NCBI GenBank assembly: GCA_000621985.1 | Contig: JHWW01000009.1 | Coordinates: 1-64,000, forward strand | Origin: Lachnospiraceae bacterium V9D3004 | GTDB taxonomy: Bacteria > Bacillota > Clostridia > Lachnospirales > Lachnospiraceae | DNA length: 64,000 nucleotides | Reading direction: 5' to 3' | In this document: positions 25,786 through 33,938 of the stretch, one piece after another | Layout of the letters: the number at the start of each line of letters is the position of its first letter | How positions within the stretch are numbered: position 1 is the stretch's first letter | The notes under the pieces: generated by a model | What the model was told of the DNA's origin: nothing | What the model saw: only the letters and a program-made list of their open reading frames with translations | Databases searched by the model: none | Made by a program: the position numbers and the translations under genes

Positions 25786-28440
25786 TTATTTGTTCTCGTT
25801 TACGTACTTGGTCATCTTATCCTGAAGTACCTTTACAACCTCATCAAGCTTCTTGTTACCTTCAAAGTACTGGTTAACATCTTCATTGACCATCTCTGTT
25901 ATAGCGCTGCTTGTTGAATTGACTCCCTTAGCAGATTTGATAAGCTCTCTGAATGTTTCAATCTCATCTTTTGTTGCAGGTGTGATCTTGATCTCAAAAT
26001 CTTCAAAACCGTAAGTTGATTCTCTTGGCATTACTTCATCGCCGTTTTCATCCTTATACTTCTCGGTTGCTGAATCACGTTTGATAACATCTTCAAGTCC
26101 TGCCTTTGATGTCGGTATATTACCCATATAATTACTATCGTCACTCGTAAGTAACTTAACTATATCCCACGCAGCATCCTTCTTATCGGAACCTGCACAT
26201 ATTCCGAATGCGCGACTGAGTGAGAGATAAGTTCCTCTTCCTTCCTTACATGGGAATCCGATGTACATATAATCATCATTGAACAGCTTCTTATCAATCT
26301 GAATAGTCTCGGTGTTGTATACGTACTCATTTCTAAGGAGCACCTTGCCATCCTTATAGTCATTCTTCTTGACATCATAGGACATGTCTTCATTTTCTGT
26401 CGGGAAGGTGTTACAGAACTCAAGCGCACTCTTGAATTCATCGCTGTCAAAGCTTACCGTTCCGGCATCCCAGTCAATATAACTGTCAAGATCCGATTCA
26501 ACAAGATAGTAATATAACATCGTCTTAGTATCATCATAGAATAACTGGGTTCCCTTAGGCTTACTCTTGTAATATTCCATAAGGTCTTTCATTGTCCATC
26601 CGTCTTTGAACTTCTCAAGCTCGGATTTCTTACCTACTATTGTATTGATAGCAAATGAATTGGCAAGATAATATAGCTTTCCGTCTTCTTTTGTTGCTTC
26701 AAGATATCCGTCCACAAAGAAATCCTCATTGACGGTATCATCACTGCTTACATATGGCATCATATCTTCAAGCAGGCCCTTTGAAACCAGATTCTTAACG
26801 TCAAGTCCGGTAGTATCGATAACGTCCGGAATATTACCCGATGTGATCTGGTTACTCATACTGGTCTCCGGATTATCATCATTTTCAAATGTGATGAGAT
26901 CGATCTTGTACTTATTATCAGCCTTATTGTACTCAATGATCTTCTTCTGAACATCGGTATCGGAATACATCATCATCATCTTGATAACTTCTTTACCGGT
27001 ACTGTCTGCTTCACCACCCGGCACGATCATTCCGGCGTTGGTATTTGCATCTTCCATTCCCGCAGTGCTGTAGAATATCCTTCCATCATCAAGCGGAACC
27101 ATATCATTCAAATAATCTCCTATAAGTCCAATATCCACGAATTTGAACATGCGGACTACTTCTTTACTGTCATAATCATAATAGTAGAGTGAGCTCGAAT
27201 CCTTTAAATATATGGAATGACCGCCTTTGCTGTCAAGTAGTGTATACGGTGAATACTCGCTTCCGTCACTGATTCCCTCAATCCTGTCACCAAGCTTGCC
27301 TGCCGCAACATCAATCTTGTAGTAATCTGATTTATCTTTTACATAGCAGTTTGAAACAATATTGCCTTCAGAATCAATCGCTATCGAATATACATCTCCG
27401 TCAAGAGTTACCTTTCCCTGTACTTCTCCCTTGGAATTATATACATATATGGTCTTGCCGACCTTTGATACTATCTTATCTTCATCGACCATCTTGGTCA
27501 TCTCGATATAGCTTCCTTCTTCATAGCTTCCTACCTTAATACCAAGCTTATCGTTAAGATCTACTCTGTTTAATTCTTTTCCGTCTTTGTCGATCTCCCT
27601 CAGTGAATATTCATATGATGAATCCATGGTAGCATCATCGTAATTGCTTTTTTCATTCAAAATGAGAAGATTGCCCGCCTTTGTTATACAATAAGTACTG
27701 ATGTACCCTTCGGCTTCTTCGTCTGCTATCTCCATGATCTTGGTGGTTTCTTTTGATTCGATATTATACTTATACATTCCGATAGTTGTCTTGTAGTCGC
27801 TGTATTTTTCATACAGTTCCTCATAAGAAGATATCTCGGAATCATCGGAATCTTTTTTGTCCGAATCCTTCTTGTCACCCTTCTTATCACCTTTTTTGTC
27901 ATCCTTTTTATCATCTTTGCCGTCACCGAACAGATCGTCGACATTACCTAACAGATCGTCATCCGAAACATCGGCATCGTCACTTTTATCTGCCTTGTTG
28001 TCTCCGGAAGTTTTATCAGCAGAAGCCGCATCACCCGAATCTTTTCCATCATTTGCAGCATCATCCGAAGGAGAATCTCCGTCGGATTCCATAGTTGAAG
28101 ATGCCGAATCGGTATAACCCATTTTCTCATCAAGCTTTGACATCTCATCATAGAATTCCTGCGGATATTCAGGATAATTATACATTTGATAATATATGTA
28201 TCCGTCAGCAAACTGAACATTACTGATACTTGTATTCTCCTGATTTCCTTCTACCAGTTCGATTGGCTCGACAACATAGTTCTGTACTGCCTCGGAACTG
28301 ACATTACCGTTACCGTCGTTACCTGATTCTTTGGTACTGTCACCGCCACCTCCGCAGCCTGCGAATAATGACATTGTCATTACAGCTGCCATCACAGCCG
28401 CCATTTTCCTTCCTGATCTTGATTTTATTCGAATTCTCAT
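25786..28440 (-). CDS. Very large solute-binding lipoprotein with Asp/Lys-rich segment
   Basis: An 884-residue lipoprotein: basic start, hydrophobic helix and lipobox LFAGC with Cys29. Residues about 110-202 are extremely rich in Asp, Lys, Ser and Gly (repeated DKK units), probably disordered. Residues about 215-480 contain short repeated strands (YCITKAGNLLIL, IVSNCYVKDK) like a beta-propeller. Residues about 490-870 resemble an ABC sugar-binding protein (SGNIPDVIDTTGLDVKNLV; WTMKDLMEYYKS). This is about twice the usual length. No permease or ATPase genes are adjacent, so it may be a sensor or an orphan receptor. ATG 28440 has GGGGGA about eight bases upstream. The O-acylation genes follow ten bases after its stop. 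Confidence 0.82.
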   Translation of the reverse strand: MRIRIKSRSGRKMAAVMAAVMTMSLFAGCGGGGDSTKESGNDGNGNVSSEAVQNYVVEPIELVEGNQENTSISNVQFADGYIYYQMYNYPEYPQEFYDEMSKLDEKMGYTDSASSTMESDGDSPSDDAANDGKDSGDAASADKTSGDNKADKSDDADVSDDDLLGNVDDLFGDGKDDKKDDKKGDKKGDKKDSDKKDSDDSEISSYEELYEKYSDYKTTIGMYKYNIESKETTKIMEIADEEAEGYISTYCITKAGNLLILNEKSNYDDATMDSSYEYSLREIDKDGKELNRVDLNDKLGIKVGSYEEGSYIEMTKMVDEDKIVSKVGKTIYVYNSKGEVQGKVTLDGDVYSIAIDSEGNIVSNCYVKDKSDYYKIDVAAGKLGDRIEGISDGSEYSPYTLLDSKGGHSIYLKDSSSLYYYDYDSKEVVRMFKFVDIGLIGDYLNDMVPLDDGRIFYSTAGMEDANTNAGMIVPGGEADSTGKEVIKMMMMYSDTDVQKKIIEYNKADNKYKIDLITFENDDNPETSMSNQITSGNIPDVIDTTGLDVKNLVSKGLLEDMMPYVSSDDTVNEDFFVDGYLEATKEDGKLYYLANSFAINTIVGKKSELEKFKDGWTMKDLMEYYKSKPKGTQLFYDDTKTMLYYYLVESDLDSYIDWDAGTVSFDSDEFKSALEFCNTFPTENEDMSYDVKKNDYKDGKVLLRNEYVYNTETIQIDKKLFNDDYMYIGFPCKEGRGTYLSLSRAFGICAGSDKKDAAWDIVKLLTSDDSNYMGNIPTSKAGLEDVIKRDSATEKYKDENGDEVMPRESTYGFEDFEIKITPATKDEIETFRELIKSAKGVNSTSSAITEMVNEDVNQYFEGNKKLDEVVKVLQDKMTKYVNENK

Positions 28441-28614
28441 ATCCTTGTCCCCCTGTTATGCACATATTATTTACTGTTCACCTTTGCCACACGACAATAA
28501 AGCGGGGCGCCAAACAGTTATGCCATTAAAAACGTAAAGTATAATAGCCTATAATTATAACAACCATGTTACAATACTTATAAAAATATGTTAAATACTG
28601 TGAATAATAGGATT

Positions 28615-30087
28615 TTACAGCTTTTTCTCATACTCCCTGCATACTCTTTCCATTACTTTACGGGTTTCTTCATTATCTTTTACAAGCCCTTTTCTCTCCA
28701 GCTCTTCAATATACATCCGGAATGAATTCTGGAAACCGACCTCACCTACTCTAAAGAAATTGGTGCCAAAATCATTTACAAGAGCAAATATCAGTCCGCC
28801 GGAATTGTCAAGACTGTATATCAATACCTTTTCAGGAAGCTCAACACTATTATCTATCAGCTGAAAATCAAATATCTTCATCTTTGATAATTCTATCATT
28901 CGTTTAAGTACCGTTATTCTTTCCTTCATTTCAAAAGGAATGTATGCTTTATTCGGAAATTCAGACGAACATCCTGTTTCCATGAATCTTATAAGTCCAT
29001 CATATTGAAAACGCATCTTCGGGTCCTTCTTGCCGAGCAGATACTCAGACGGCGTGTATTCAAGCCCGTTCCATATTCCTCCGATCTCTTTCCTGTACTC
29101 GATATATTCTTTCTTCTGAGGCATATCTACCATATTGGTCTCAAGAAGATCCGCACCAACCGCATATATAACACCCGGTTCAAACATAAGATTCGAACCT
29201 ATCCTGAAATCATAATTGTATTCTTTGTTCTCAAGATTCCTTGTATATTCCTCAAAAGGCATTCCCTGACTTAAGTTGAATGTATTCTTGCTGATCCTTC
29301 TGTATTTTTCGCGAGCTTTCTTTGCAAATTCTCGATTACGTACACAAGTGGCATTCTGCATATCATTATCAAACTGCACAACATACTCATCCGTAATGAT
29401 CACGTTAGGAAGCCAATCCGTATCATCATTGCTGCTTATATTTCCATAATAACAGAATACCGAGTAATCAACATTGGCAAACCTTGTTGTGATCACATCC
29501 AAAAGAATATCAAGATTCCTGTATCGTCGTTCCTCGCTTTTTTCAAGACAGATAATATGCTCGATCGTAACATCACTGTTATCAAAGCAAAATCCCATAC
29601 CTCTGTGAATGGTATAATTGGTATTGTTGGTTATCATGTATATCTTCTTGCCATATTCGTCACTTTTAACCATTGTTTCGAACATATATCTTATCATCAG
29701 CATCAGATCTTCTCTTGAATCTATCCATACGCTTGTAAAATCAGTATTACACGTAACTGTTGCATGCCATATATTGGTTTTTTCAACAAATTCTTTTTCT
29801 CTTGCCTTAAGGCCACTGAGGAACCTTCCGGAATATATATAATTCTCTATTCTCTCATCCCCGTAAATCTGTCTGTCATATAATTCCATAAGCTTCTCTG
29901 TTTCTTTCGCCGACAGGCAAAGATTAACGGCAATATTCTTAACGATATCTTCACTTTCCGGAACACGCTGTCCTTTTACGTATCTGTACATAATACTTCT
30001 GTCCATGTCCATGGATGAAGCAAGCTTTGCAACAGTAGTTTTCCTGGTATTAATATATAATTCAAGGTAGTCGGAAAAAACAGACAT
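28615..30087 (-). CDS. HTH regulator with large unrecognised C-terminal domain
   Basis: A 490-residue soluble protein. Residues about 1-60 look like a Cro/C1-type helix-turn-helix (TVAKLASSMDMDRSIMYRYVKGQRVP). The remaining 430 residues do not match a family I know; they contain a predicted alpha/beta region (residues 100-260, with KIYMITNNTNYTIHRGMGF) and a second region with EPGVIYAVGADLLE near 320. No transmembrane helix or catalytic motif is seen. Start ATG 30087 has AGGGG nine bases upstream; longer in-frame extensions read through a terminator and are rejected. Transcribed alone from the promoter at 30122-30150, just upstream of the large lipoprotein gene, which it might regulate. Confidence 0.75.
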   Translation of the reverse strand: MSVFSDYLELYINTRKTTVAKLASSMDMDRSIMYRYVKGQRVPESEDIVKNIAVNLCLSAKETEKLMELYDRQIYGDERIENYIYSGRFLSGLKAREKEFVEKTNIWHATVTCNTDFTSVWIDSREDLMLMIRYMFETMVKSDEYGKKIYMITNNTNYTIHRGMGFCFDNSDVTIEHIICLEKSEERRYRNLDILLDVITTRFANVDYSVFCYYGNISSNDDTDWLPNVIITDEYVVQFDNDMQNATCVRNREFAKKAREKYRRISKNTFNLSQGMPFEEYTRNLENKEYNYDFRIGSNLMFEPGVIYAVGADLLETNMVDMPQKKEYIEYRKEIGGIWNGLEYTPSEYLLGKKDPKMRFQYDGLIRFMETGCSSEFPNKAYIPFEMKERITVLKRMIELSKMKIFDFQLIDNSVELPEKVLIYSLDNSGGLIFALVNDFGTNFFRVGEVGFQNSFRMYIEELERKGLVKDNEETRKVMERVCREYEKKL

Positions 30088-30121
30088 TATGATCAGCCCC
30101 TTAGATTGTGTATTGATAATC

Positions 30122-30150
30122 ATTTTAGCAAATATAATTAGAGAATTCAA
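30122..30150 (-). promoter_or_regulatory. Promoter of the HTH regulator gene
   Basis: TTGAAT (30150-30145), 17-base spacer, TAAAAT (30127-30122) on the minus strand; predicted leader about 30 bases with the ribosome site inside. Confidence 0.55.
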
Positions 30151-30212
30151 GCACAGGCAGGCATAAGCCAGAGTAGGGAACACAAGGTGTGGAATGTCAC
30201 GTTGAAGAGGGC

Positions 30213-30240
30213 AAAAAAAGCCCGGACCACGTGGGTCCGG
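30213..30240 (-). terminator. Terminator after the FliD-like gene
   Basis: CCGGACC (30222-30228) pairs with GGTCCGG (30234-30240) with a five-base loop; on the minus strand the hairpin is followed by GGGC and TTTTTTT (30219-30213). GC-rich stem plus U-tract make this a strong intrinsic terminator. Confidence 0.85.
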
Positions 30241-30318
30241 ACCGGACATTTTTATTCATCATTCGTGACTGTTTAACACATAGGTTAATATCATTATACT
30301 CCTTGGCGTATCGTTATA

Positions 30319-31203
30319 TCAGAAATATCCGTTATACAATAATCCCGAATTGTAATAGTTGTAATATGAACCGCTGTCATTATAAGTACTGTTATTGAAT
30401 GTAGTTGTCTTGTTGGTTGTATCTTTCTTGTCATTATCGTTGTTAGCCGTATCGAGCTTGCTTATCTGGTTTGCAGCCTGCTGCTCGATCCTTGATGAAG
30501 AGGAAGATACTATTCCTGATATTGAACCGGAACCGTTGAACATTGACCTAACCTTGCTCTCATCAGCACTCTTGAAGGCATCCTCATCAACAGAAAGCTT
30601 ACCATCGGTTCCGACTGTAACACCAACCTTAGACAGACTGTCAGACATTGCCCTGGTCATTCTCTTCATGCTGTCACCAACGGTATTCACGGCAGTATTG
30701 CCTGTTCCGCCCAATGCCGTAACCGTATCGTTGTATTCCTTCACAAAATCATTAACAGCTTCATATGCAGCATCCTTGTCATATTCTTTATCTTGCGCAA
30801 ATACACTGTCCTTACCGGTATCAAGAAGCTTCTTGGTAGCCGTTGTAAGCTCTGATGCTTCTGTCTTAACCGTGTTCAATGCAACATTATCCTTATTGGT
30901 TTTGGAGTAAGCAGTCTTAGTAGTGGCAGATGTCGTCTTCTCTAACTCTTTGCTTGTATCAGTCTTATAGGAAGTAACCGAAGTACGGTCTGTCTTGTTG
31001 GTACTCTTAATAGGGTTATCATCACCGGTAACGGTACTGCTTTTGCTGTAATATGCTTTTGCTGCCTTGGCATACGCACCCGACTTAACACTTGCATATT
31101 GTCCAAGGTTACTGTAGAAAGAGCTGAACAGGCTGTTAGATCCCGAACTGCCCGAGCCAAACAATCCGCTGTATAATGAGTTAATACCATACATTCCTGC
31201 CAT
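30319..31203 (-). CDS. Orphan FliD C-terminal-like protein
   Basis: A 294-residue Ser/Thr/Asn/Lys-rich protein without signal peptide or cysteine. Residues about 150-250 resemble the C-terminal part of flagellar cap protein FliD: AVNDFVKEYNDTVTALGG, then VGVTVGTDGKLSVDEDAFKS and VRSMFNGSGS. The N-terminus (residues 1-45) is Gly/Ser/Tyr-rich and the C-terminus ends in a Tyr/Asn/Ser-rich tail. No flagellar genes occur in the window and the N-terminal FliD domain is missing. ATG 31203 has a perfect AAAGGAGGTG seven bases upstream, and a near-consensus promoter and 5' hairpin precede it, suggesting high expression. Function unknown; I recall similar proteins in other Lachnospiraceae. It could be cytoplasmic or exported by a non-classical route. 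Confidence 0.7.
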   Translation of the reverse strand: MAGMYGINSLYSGLFGSGSSGSNSLFSSFYSNLGQYASVKSGAYAKAAKAYYSKSSTVTGDDNPIKSTNKTDRTSVTSYKTDTSKELEKTTSATTKTAYSKTNKDNVALNTVKTEASELTTATKKLLDTGKDSVFAQDKEYDKDAAYEAVNDFVKEYNDTVTALGGTGNTAVNTVGDSMKRMTRAMSDSLSKVGVTVGTDGKLSVDEDAFKSADESKVRSMFNGSGSISGIVSSSSSRIEQQAANQISKLDTANNDNDKKDTTNKTTTFNNSTYNDSGSYYNYYNSGLLYNGYF

Positions 31204-31248
31204 CTTATTCACCTCCTTTTGAATAATACAGGAAACCCATTCCCTGCT

Positions 31249-31276
31249 ATTGTATATATCGGCATATATATACAAT
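31249..31276. promoter_or_regulatory. 5' leader stem-loop of the FliD-like gene
   Basis: ATTGTATATAT (31249-31259) pairs perfectly with ATATATACAAT (31266-31276) around a six-base loop. It lies between the promoter and the ribosome site, about 45 bases before the start codon. It may stabilise the mRNA or be an operator. Confidence 0.5.
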
Positions 31277-31316
31277 TGTGAAGCTTTTTAAGGATAGAAT
31301 TGTCCTATTGTGTAAT

Positions 31317-31345
31317 ATTATAGTCTTTTGTTAATCGTTAGTCAA
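31317..31345 (-). promoter_or_regulatory. Near-consensus promoter of the FliD-like gene
   Basis: TTGACT (31345-31340), 17-base spacer, perfect TATAAT (31322-31317) on the minus strand. This is the best sigma-A promoter match seen in the window; predicted leader about 107 bases. Confidence 0.75.
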
Positions 31346-31376
31346 TCATTTTTTTAGTGTTTTTTTATAACTCTTA

Positions 31377-33668
31377 TTACGCTCTGTTATAATTGATCAA
31401 ACATCCCTTAAGTATGATCTCGCGTTCGTCATCGGTAAGATTACCGAGGGTGAATTCACACTCTGTTATTGAATCCTTAATTATGTATGCCTTGATAACG
31501 TCTTTGTGCTCGCGAACTGCTTCGGCTATATGCGGGATGAAGATGTAGTCGCCGTTTGCAAACGGAAGGCTGTTATGGTCGCCTGCATATACGAATGGAA
31601 GCATTCCCCAGTTGATGAGGTTTGAACGGTATCTCTTGGTTGCATATTCATTTGCAATATTGGCGAGTCCTCCGAGTACTCTCTGACAGGATGCAGCCTG
31701 TTCTCTTGCAGAACCGTCACCCGGCTTAACTGCAAATATCGTGCTTCCAAGTCCGACTTTGTCGATGTCGACATCACTGAATCTAGGATCTGCCTTAACT
31801 GTCTCATAAGCCTTTGCAAATTCGGAAGCCGAAGGTGAAGTGCCGTTCTGTCTTGCAGTCTCTATCTCTCTTACGGCTTTTGCCCTTCCCACGTATTCCG
31901 GATCCTTACGTGACAGTGCAAATTCTGCAAGTCCTAGCGGATTGGAACGGTATGATGAAGTCTCTCCCGAAGGAATCAGTTCATCGGTCGTCGTAACCGG
32001 ATCATGTATCTCCGAAACTACCTTAAGCATGATATTATCCGTAAGCGGTATCATTGCAGGCCAGTCCTTGATATTCGGTCCAAGCTTGATCTCCTGATTT
32101 GGATCAGCCACTCCTTTACTGTCGAATACTCTGTTTGCATATATTGTGCTGTCAAAATGATATACAGGATTCGTGAATTCCACATCAACATCAGTAGCTG
32201 CGGTAAGATATCCTTTGTTTGCGGCGGTTGCTGCGATCGAACGCGCATCCATGAGTGCGACAGACGATATCTGACCGTTCTGAAGTTTTGAGCCTTCTCT
32301 GTTCGGGAAGTTTCTCGTCGAATGTCTGATACTGAAGGCGTTATTTGCCGGTGTATCACCTGCACCGAAACAAGGTCCGCAAAATGCTGTCTTAACGATA
32401 GCACCGGTTTCAAGAAGGTCTGCTAATTTGCCATTTTTTGCCAGTTCCATATATATCGGCGTACTTGCCGGATATACGCTGAGAGTGAATTCATCGGCTC
32501 CGATACTCTTACCCTTCAGTATGTCAGCAGCTGCACATATATTCTCGAATCCGCCTCCGGCACATCCTGCGATTATTCCCTGTTCTACGTATAATTTGCC
32601 GTTTCTTACTTTATCCTTGAGAGAATACTCAACCTGACCGTCAAGACTTACAAGAGCCTTCTTCTCACAGTCATCGAGTATATCCATAAGATTGGCATTA
32701 AGCTCTTCTATAGTATAGGCATTGCTCGGATGGAAAGGCATTGCTATCATCGGCTTGATCTTGTCAAGTTCCACATATACCATTCCGTCATAATAAGCCA
32801 CTTCATCCGGATCAAGCTCCTTGTAATCCGCGCTTCTGCCATGTATTTCATAGAATTCCTTAATCTCATCGTCAGTCTTCCATATTGATGACAGACATGT
32901 TGTCTCGGTTGTCATTACATCAACACCGATCCTGAAATCAGCGCTCAGCGACTTTATTCCCGGGCCTACGAATTCCATTACCTTATTGTTGACATAACCG
33001 TTTGCGAATACTGCCTTGATTATCGCAAGGGCGACGTCCTGAGGACCTACACCCTTAACCGGTTCTCCTGTCATATATACACCGATCACGCCGGGCATTT
33101 TTATATCATAGGTCTTTGAAAGAAGCTGCTTAACAAGCTCGGGACCGCCTTCTCCCACTGCCATTGTTCCAAGTGCTCCGTATCTTGTGTGACTGTCGGA
33201 TCCGAGGATCATTTTTCCTCCGCCTGCAAGCATCTCTCTTGCAAACTGATGTATTACAGCCTGATGAGGCGGTACGTAAATTCCGCCGTACCTCTTGGCA
33301 CATGACAGACCGAATACATGGTCATCTTCGTTGATCGTTCCGCCTACCGCACACAGACTGTTGTGGCAGTTGGTAAGAACGTATGGGATCGGGAACTTCT
33401 CAAGTCCTGAAGCTCTTGCTGTCTGTATGATCCCTACAAATGTTATATCATGTGAAGTGAGCTTATCGAACTTGATCTGAAGCTCCTCCATATTACCGGA
33501 TACGTTATGTTCCTTAAAGATCGAATATGCCATTGTTCCGCAAGCTGCGGATTCTTTTGACACTTCCTTACCGGTCTTTGCTTTAATCTGTTCCATTGCC
33601 TGTGCACTGTCTTCTATCACTTCATTTCCATTGATAAGATATGCACCACCGTTACTTAATCTGATCAT
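31377..33668 (-). CDS. Aconitase-family hydratase
   Basis: A 763-residue cytosolic hydro-lyase of the aconitase superfamily. Seen: [20 protein letters not shown] near residue 155, the first iron-sulfur cysteine in IIAGCAGGG near 370, the Cys pair in [13 protein letters not shown] near 435, and the C-terminal swivel domain with [18 protein letters not shown] and [13 protein letters not shown] near 640-690. The three cysteines support a [4Fe-4S] cluster. The protein is closer in form to YbhJ-like hydratases than to AcnA/AcnB, and no citrate-cycle genes are adjacent, so the true substrate may differ from citrate. ATG 33668 has GGAGG six bases upstream and a promoter at 33752-33780. Confidence 0.88.
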   Translation of the reverse strand: MIRLSNGGAYLINGNEVIEDSAQAMEQIKAKTGKEVSKESAACGTMAYSIFKEHNVSGNMEELQIKFDKLTSHDITFVGIIQTARASGLEKFPIPYVLTNCHNSLCAVGGTINEDDHVFGLSCAKRYGGIYVPPHQAVIHQFAREMLAGGGKMILGSDSHTRYGALGTMAVGEGGPELVKQLLSKTYDIKMPGVIGVYMTGEPVKGVGPQDVALAIIKAVFANGYVNNKVMEFVGPGIKSLSADFRIGVDVMTTETTCLSSIWKTDDEIKEFYEIHGRSADYKELDPDEVAYYDGMVYVELDKIKPMIAMPFHPSNAYTIEELNANLMDILDDCEKKALVSLDGQVEYSLKDKVRNGKLYVEQGIIAGCAGGGFENICAAADILKGKSIGADEFTLSVYPASTPIYMELAKNGKLADLLETGAIVKTAFCGPCFGAGDTPANNAFSIRHSTRNFPNREGSKLQNGQISSVALMDARSIAATAANKGYLTAATDVDVEFTNPVYHFDSTIYANRVFDSKGVADPNQEIKLGPNIKDWPAMIPLTDNIMLKVVSEIHDPVTTTDELIPSGETSSYRSNPLGLAEFALSRKDPEYVGRAKAVREIETARQNGTSPSASEFAKAYETVKADPRFSDVDIDKVGLGSTIFAVKPGDGSAREQAASCQRVLGGLANIANEYATKRYRSNLINWGMLPFVYAGDHNSLPFANGDYIFIPHIAEAVREHKDVIKAYIIKDSITECEFTLGNLTDDEREIILKGCLINYNRA

Positions 33669-33751
33669 TTCTGCCTCCTATATGTATATGATATTTTTTT
33701 CAATATCGTAACCGCGTGGGTTCATGATGCGCGGTACAGCCATTAGATATC

Positions 33752-33780
33752 ATAATATCATGACGTCCCGCCAAAATCAA
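33752..33780 (-). promoter_or_regulatory. Promoter of the hydratase gene
   Basis: TTGATT (33780-33775), 17-base spacer, TATTAT (33757-33752) on the minus strand. The leader of about 75 bases contains ACCGCG and CGCGGT, which can pair into a hairpin. Confidence 0.5.
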
Positions 33781-33903
33781 CAAGTAACAGTTCATGACCT
33801 GTAATTTGCCACATCGAATTTTACTGTACAAGCAACACACAGGAAATAACGCAATGGAAAAGCCACAGGTAATACACAGCTGAATACACAACGAAAAAAC
33901 ATC

Positions 33904-33932
33904 TTGAATTAGCACCCGATTCTATGTATACT
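33904..33932 (+). promoter_or_regulatory. Promoter abutting the O-antigen ligase-like gene
   Basis: TTGAAT (33904-33909), 17-base spacer, TATACT (33927-33932). The expected start site, six to seven bases downstream, falls on the A of ATG 33939, which predicts a leaderless transcript. Confidence 0.5.
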
Positions 33933-33938
33933 GTTAGT

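Noticed and set aside
27857-28117. Serine-rich open frame opposite the Asp/Lys-rich block of the lipoprotein
   Set aside because: A shadow of the repetitive codons on the other strand; no ribosome site or promoter.
30088-30249. 54-codon N-terminal extension of the HTH gene
   Set aside because: It would read through the GC-rich terminator of the upstream gene and has no ribosome site; the ATG at 30087 has one.
31255-31266. GCCGATAT on the minus strand upstream of the FliD-like gene, like a sigma-28 -10 box
   Set aside because: No TAAA element at the required 15-base distance, and the bases are part of a palindromic stem-loop; a near-consensus sigma-A promoter lies upstream.
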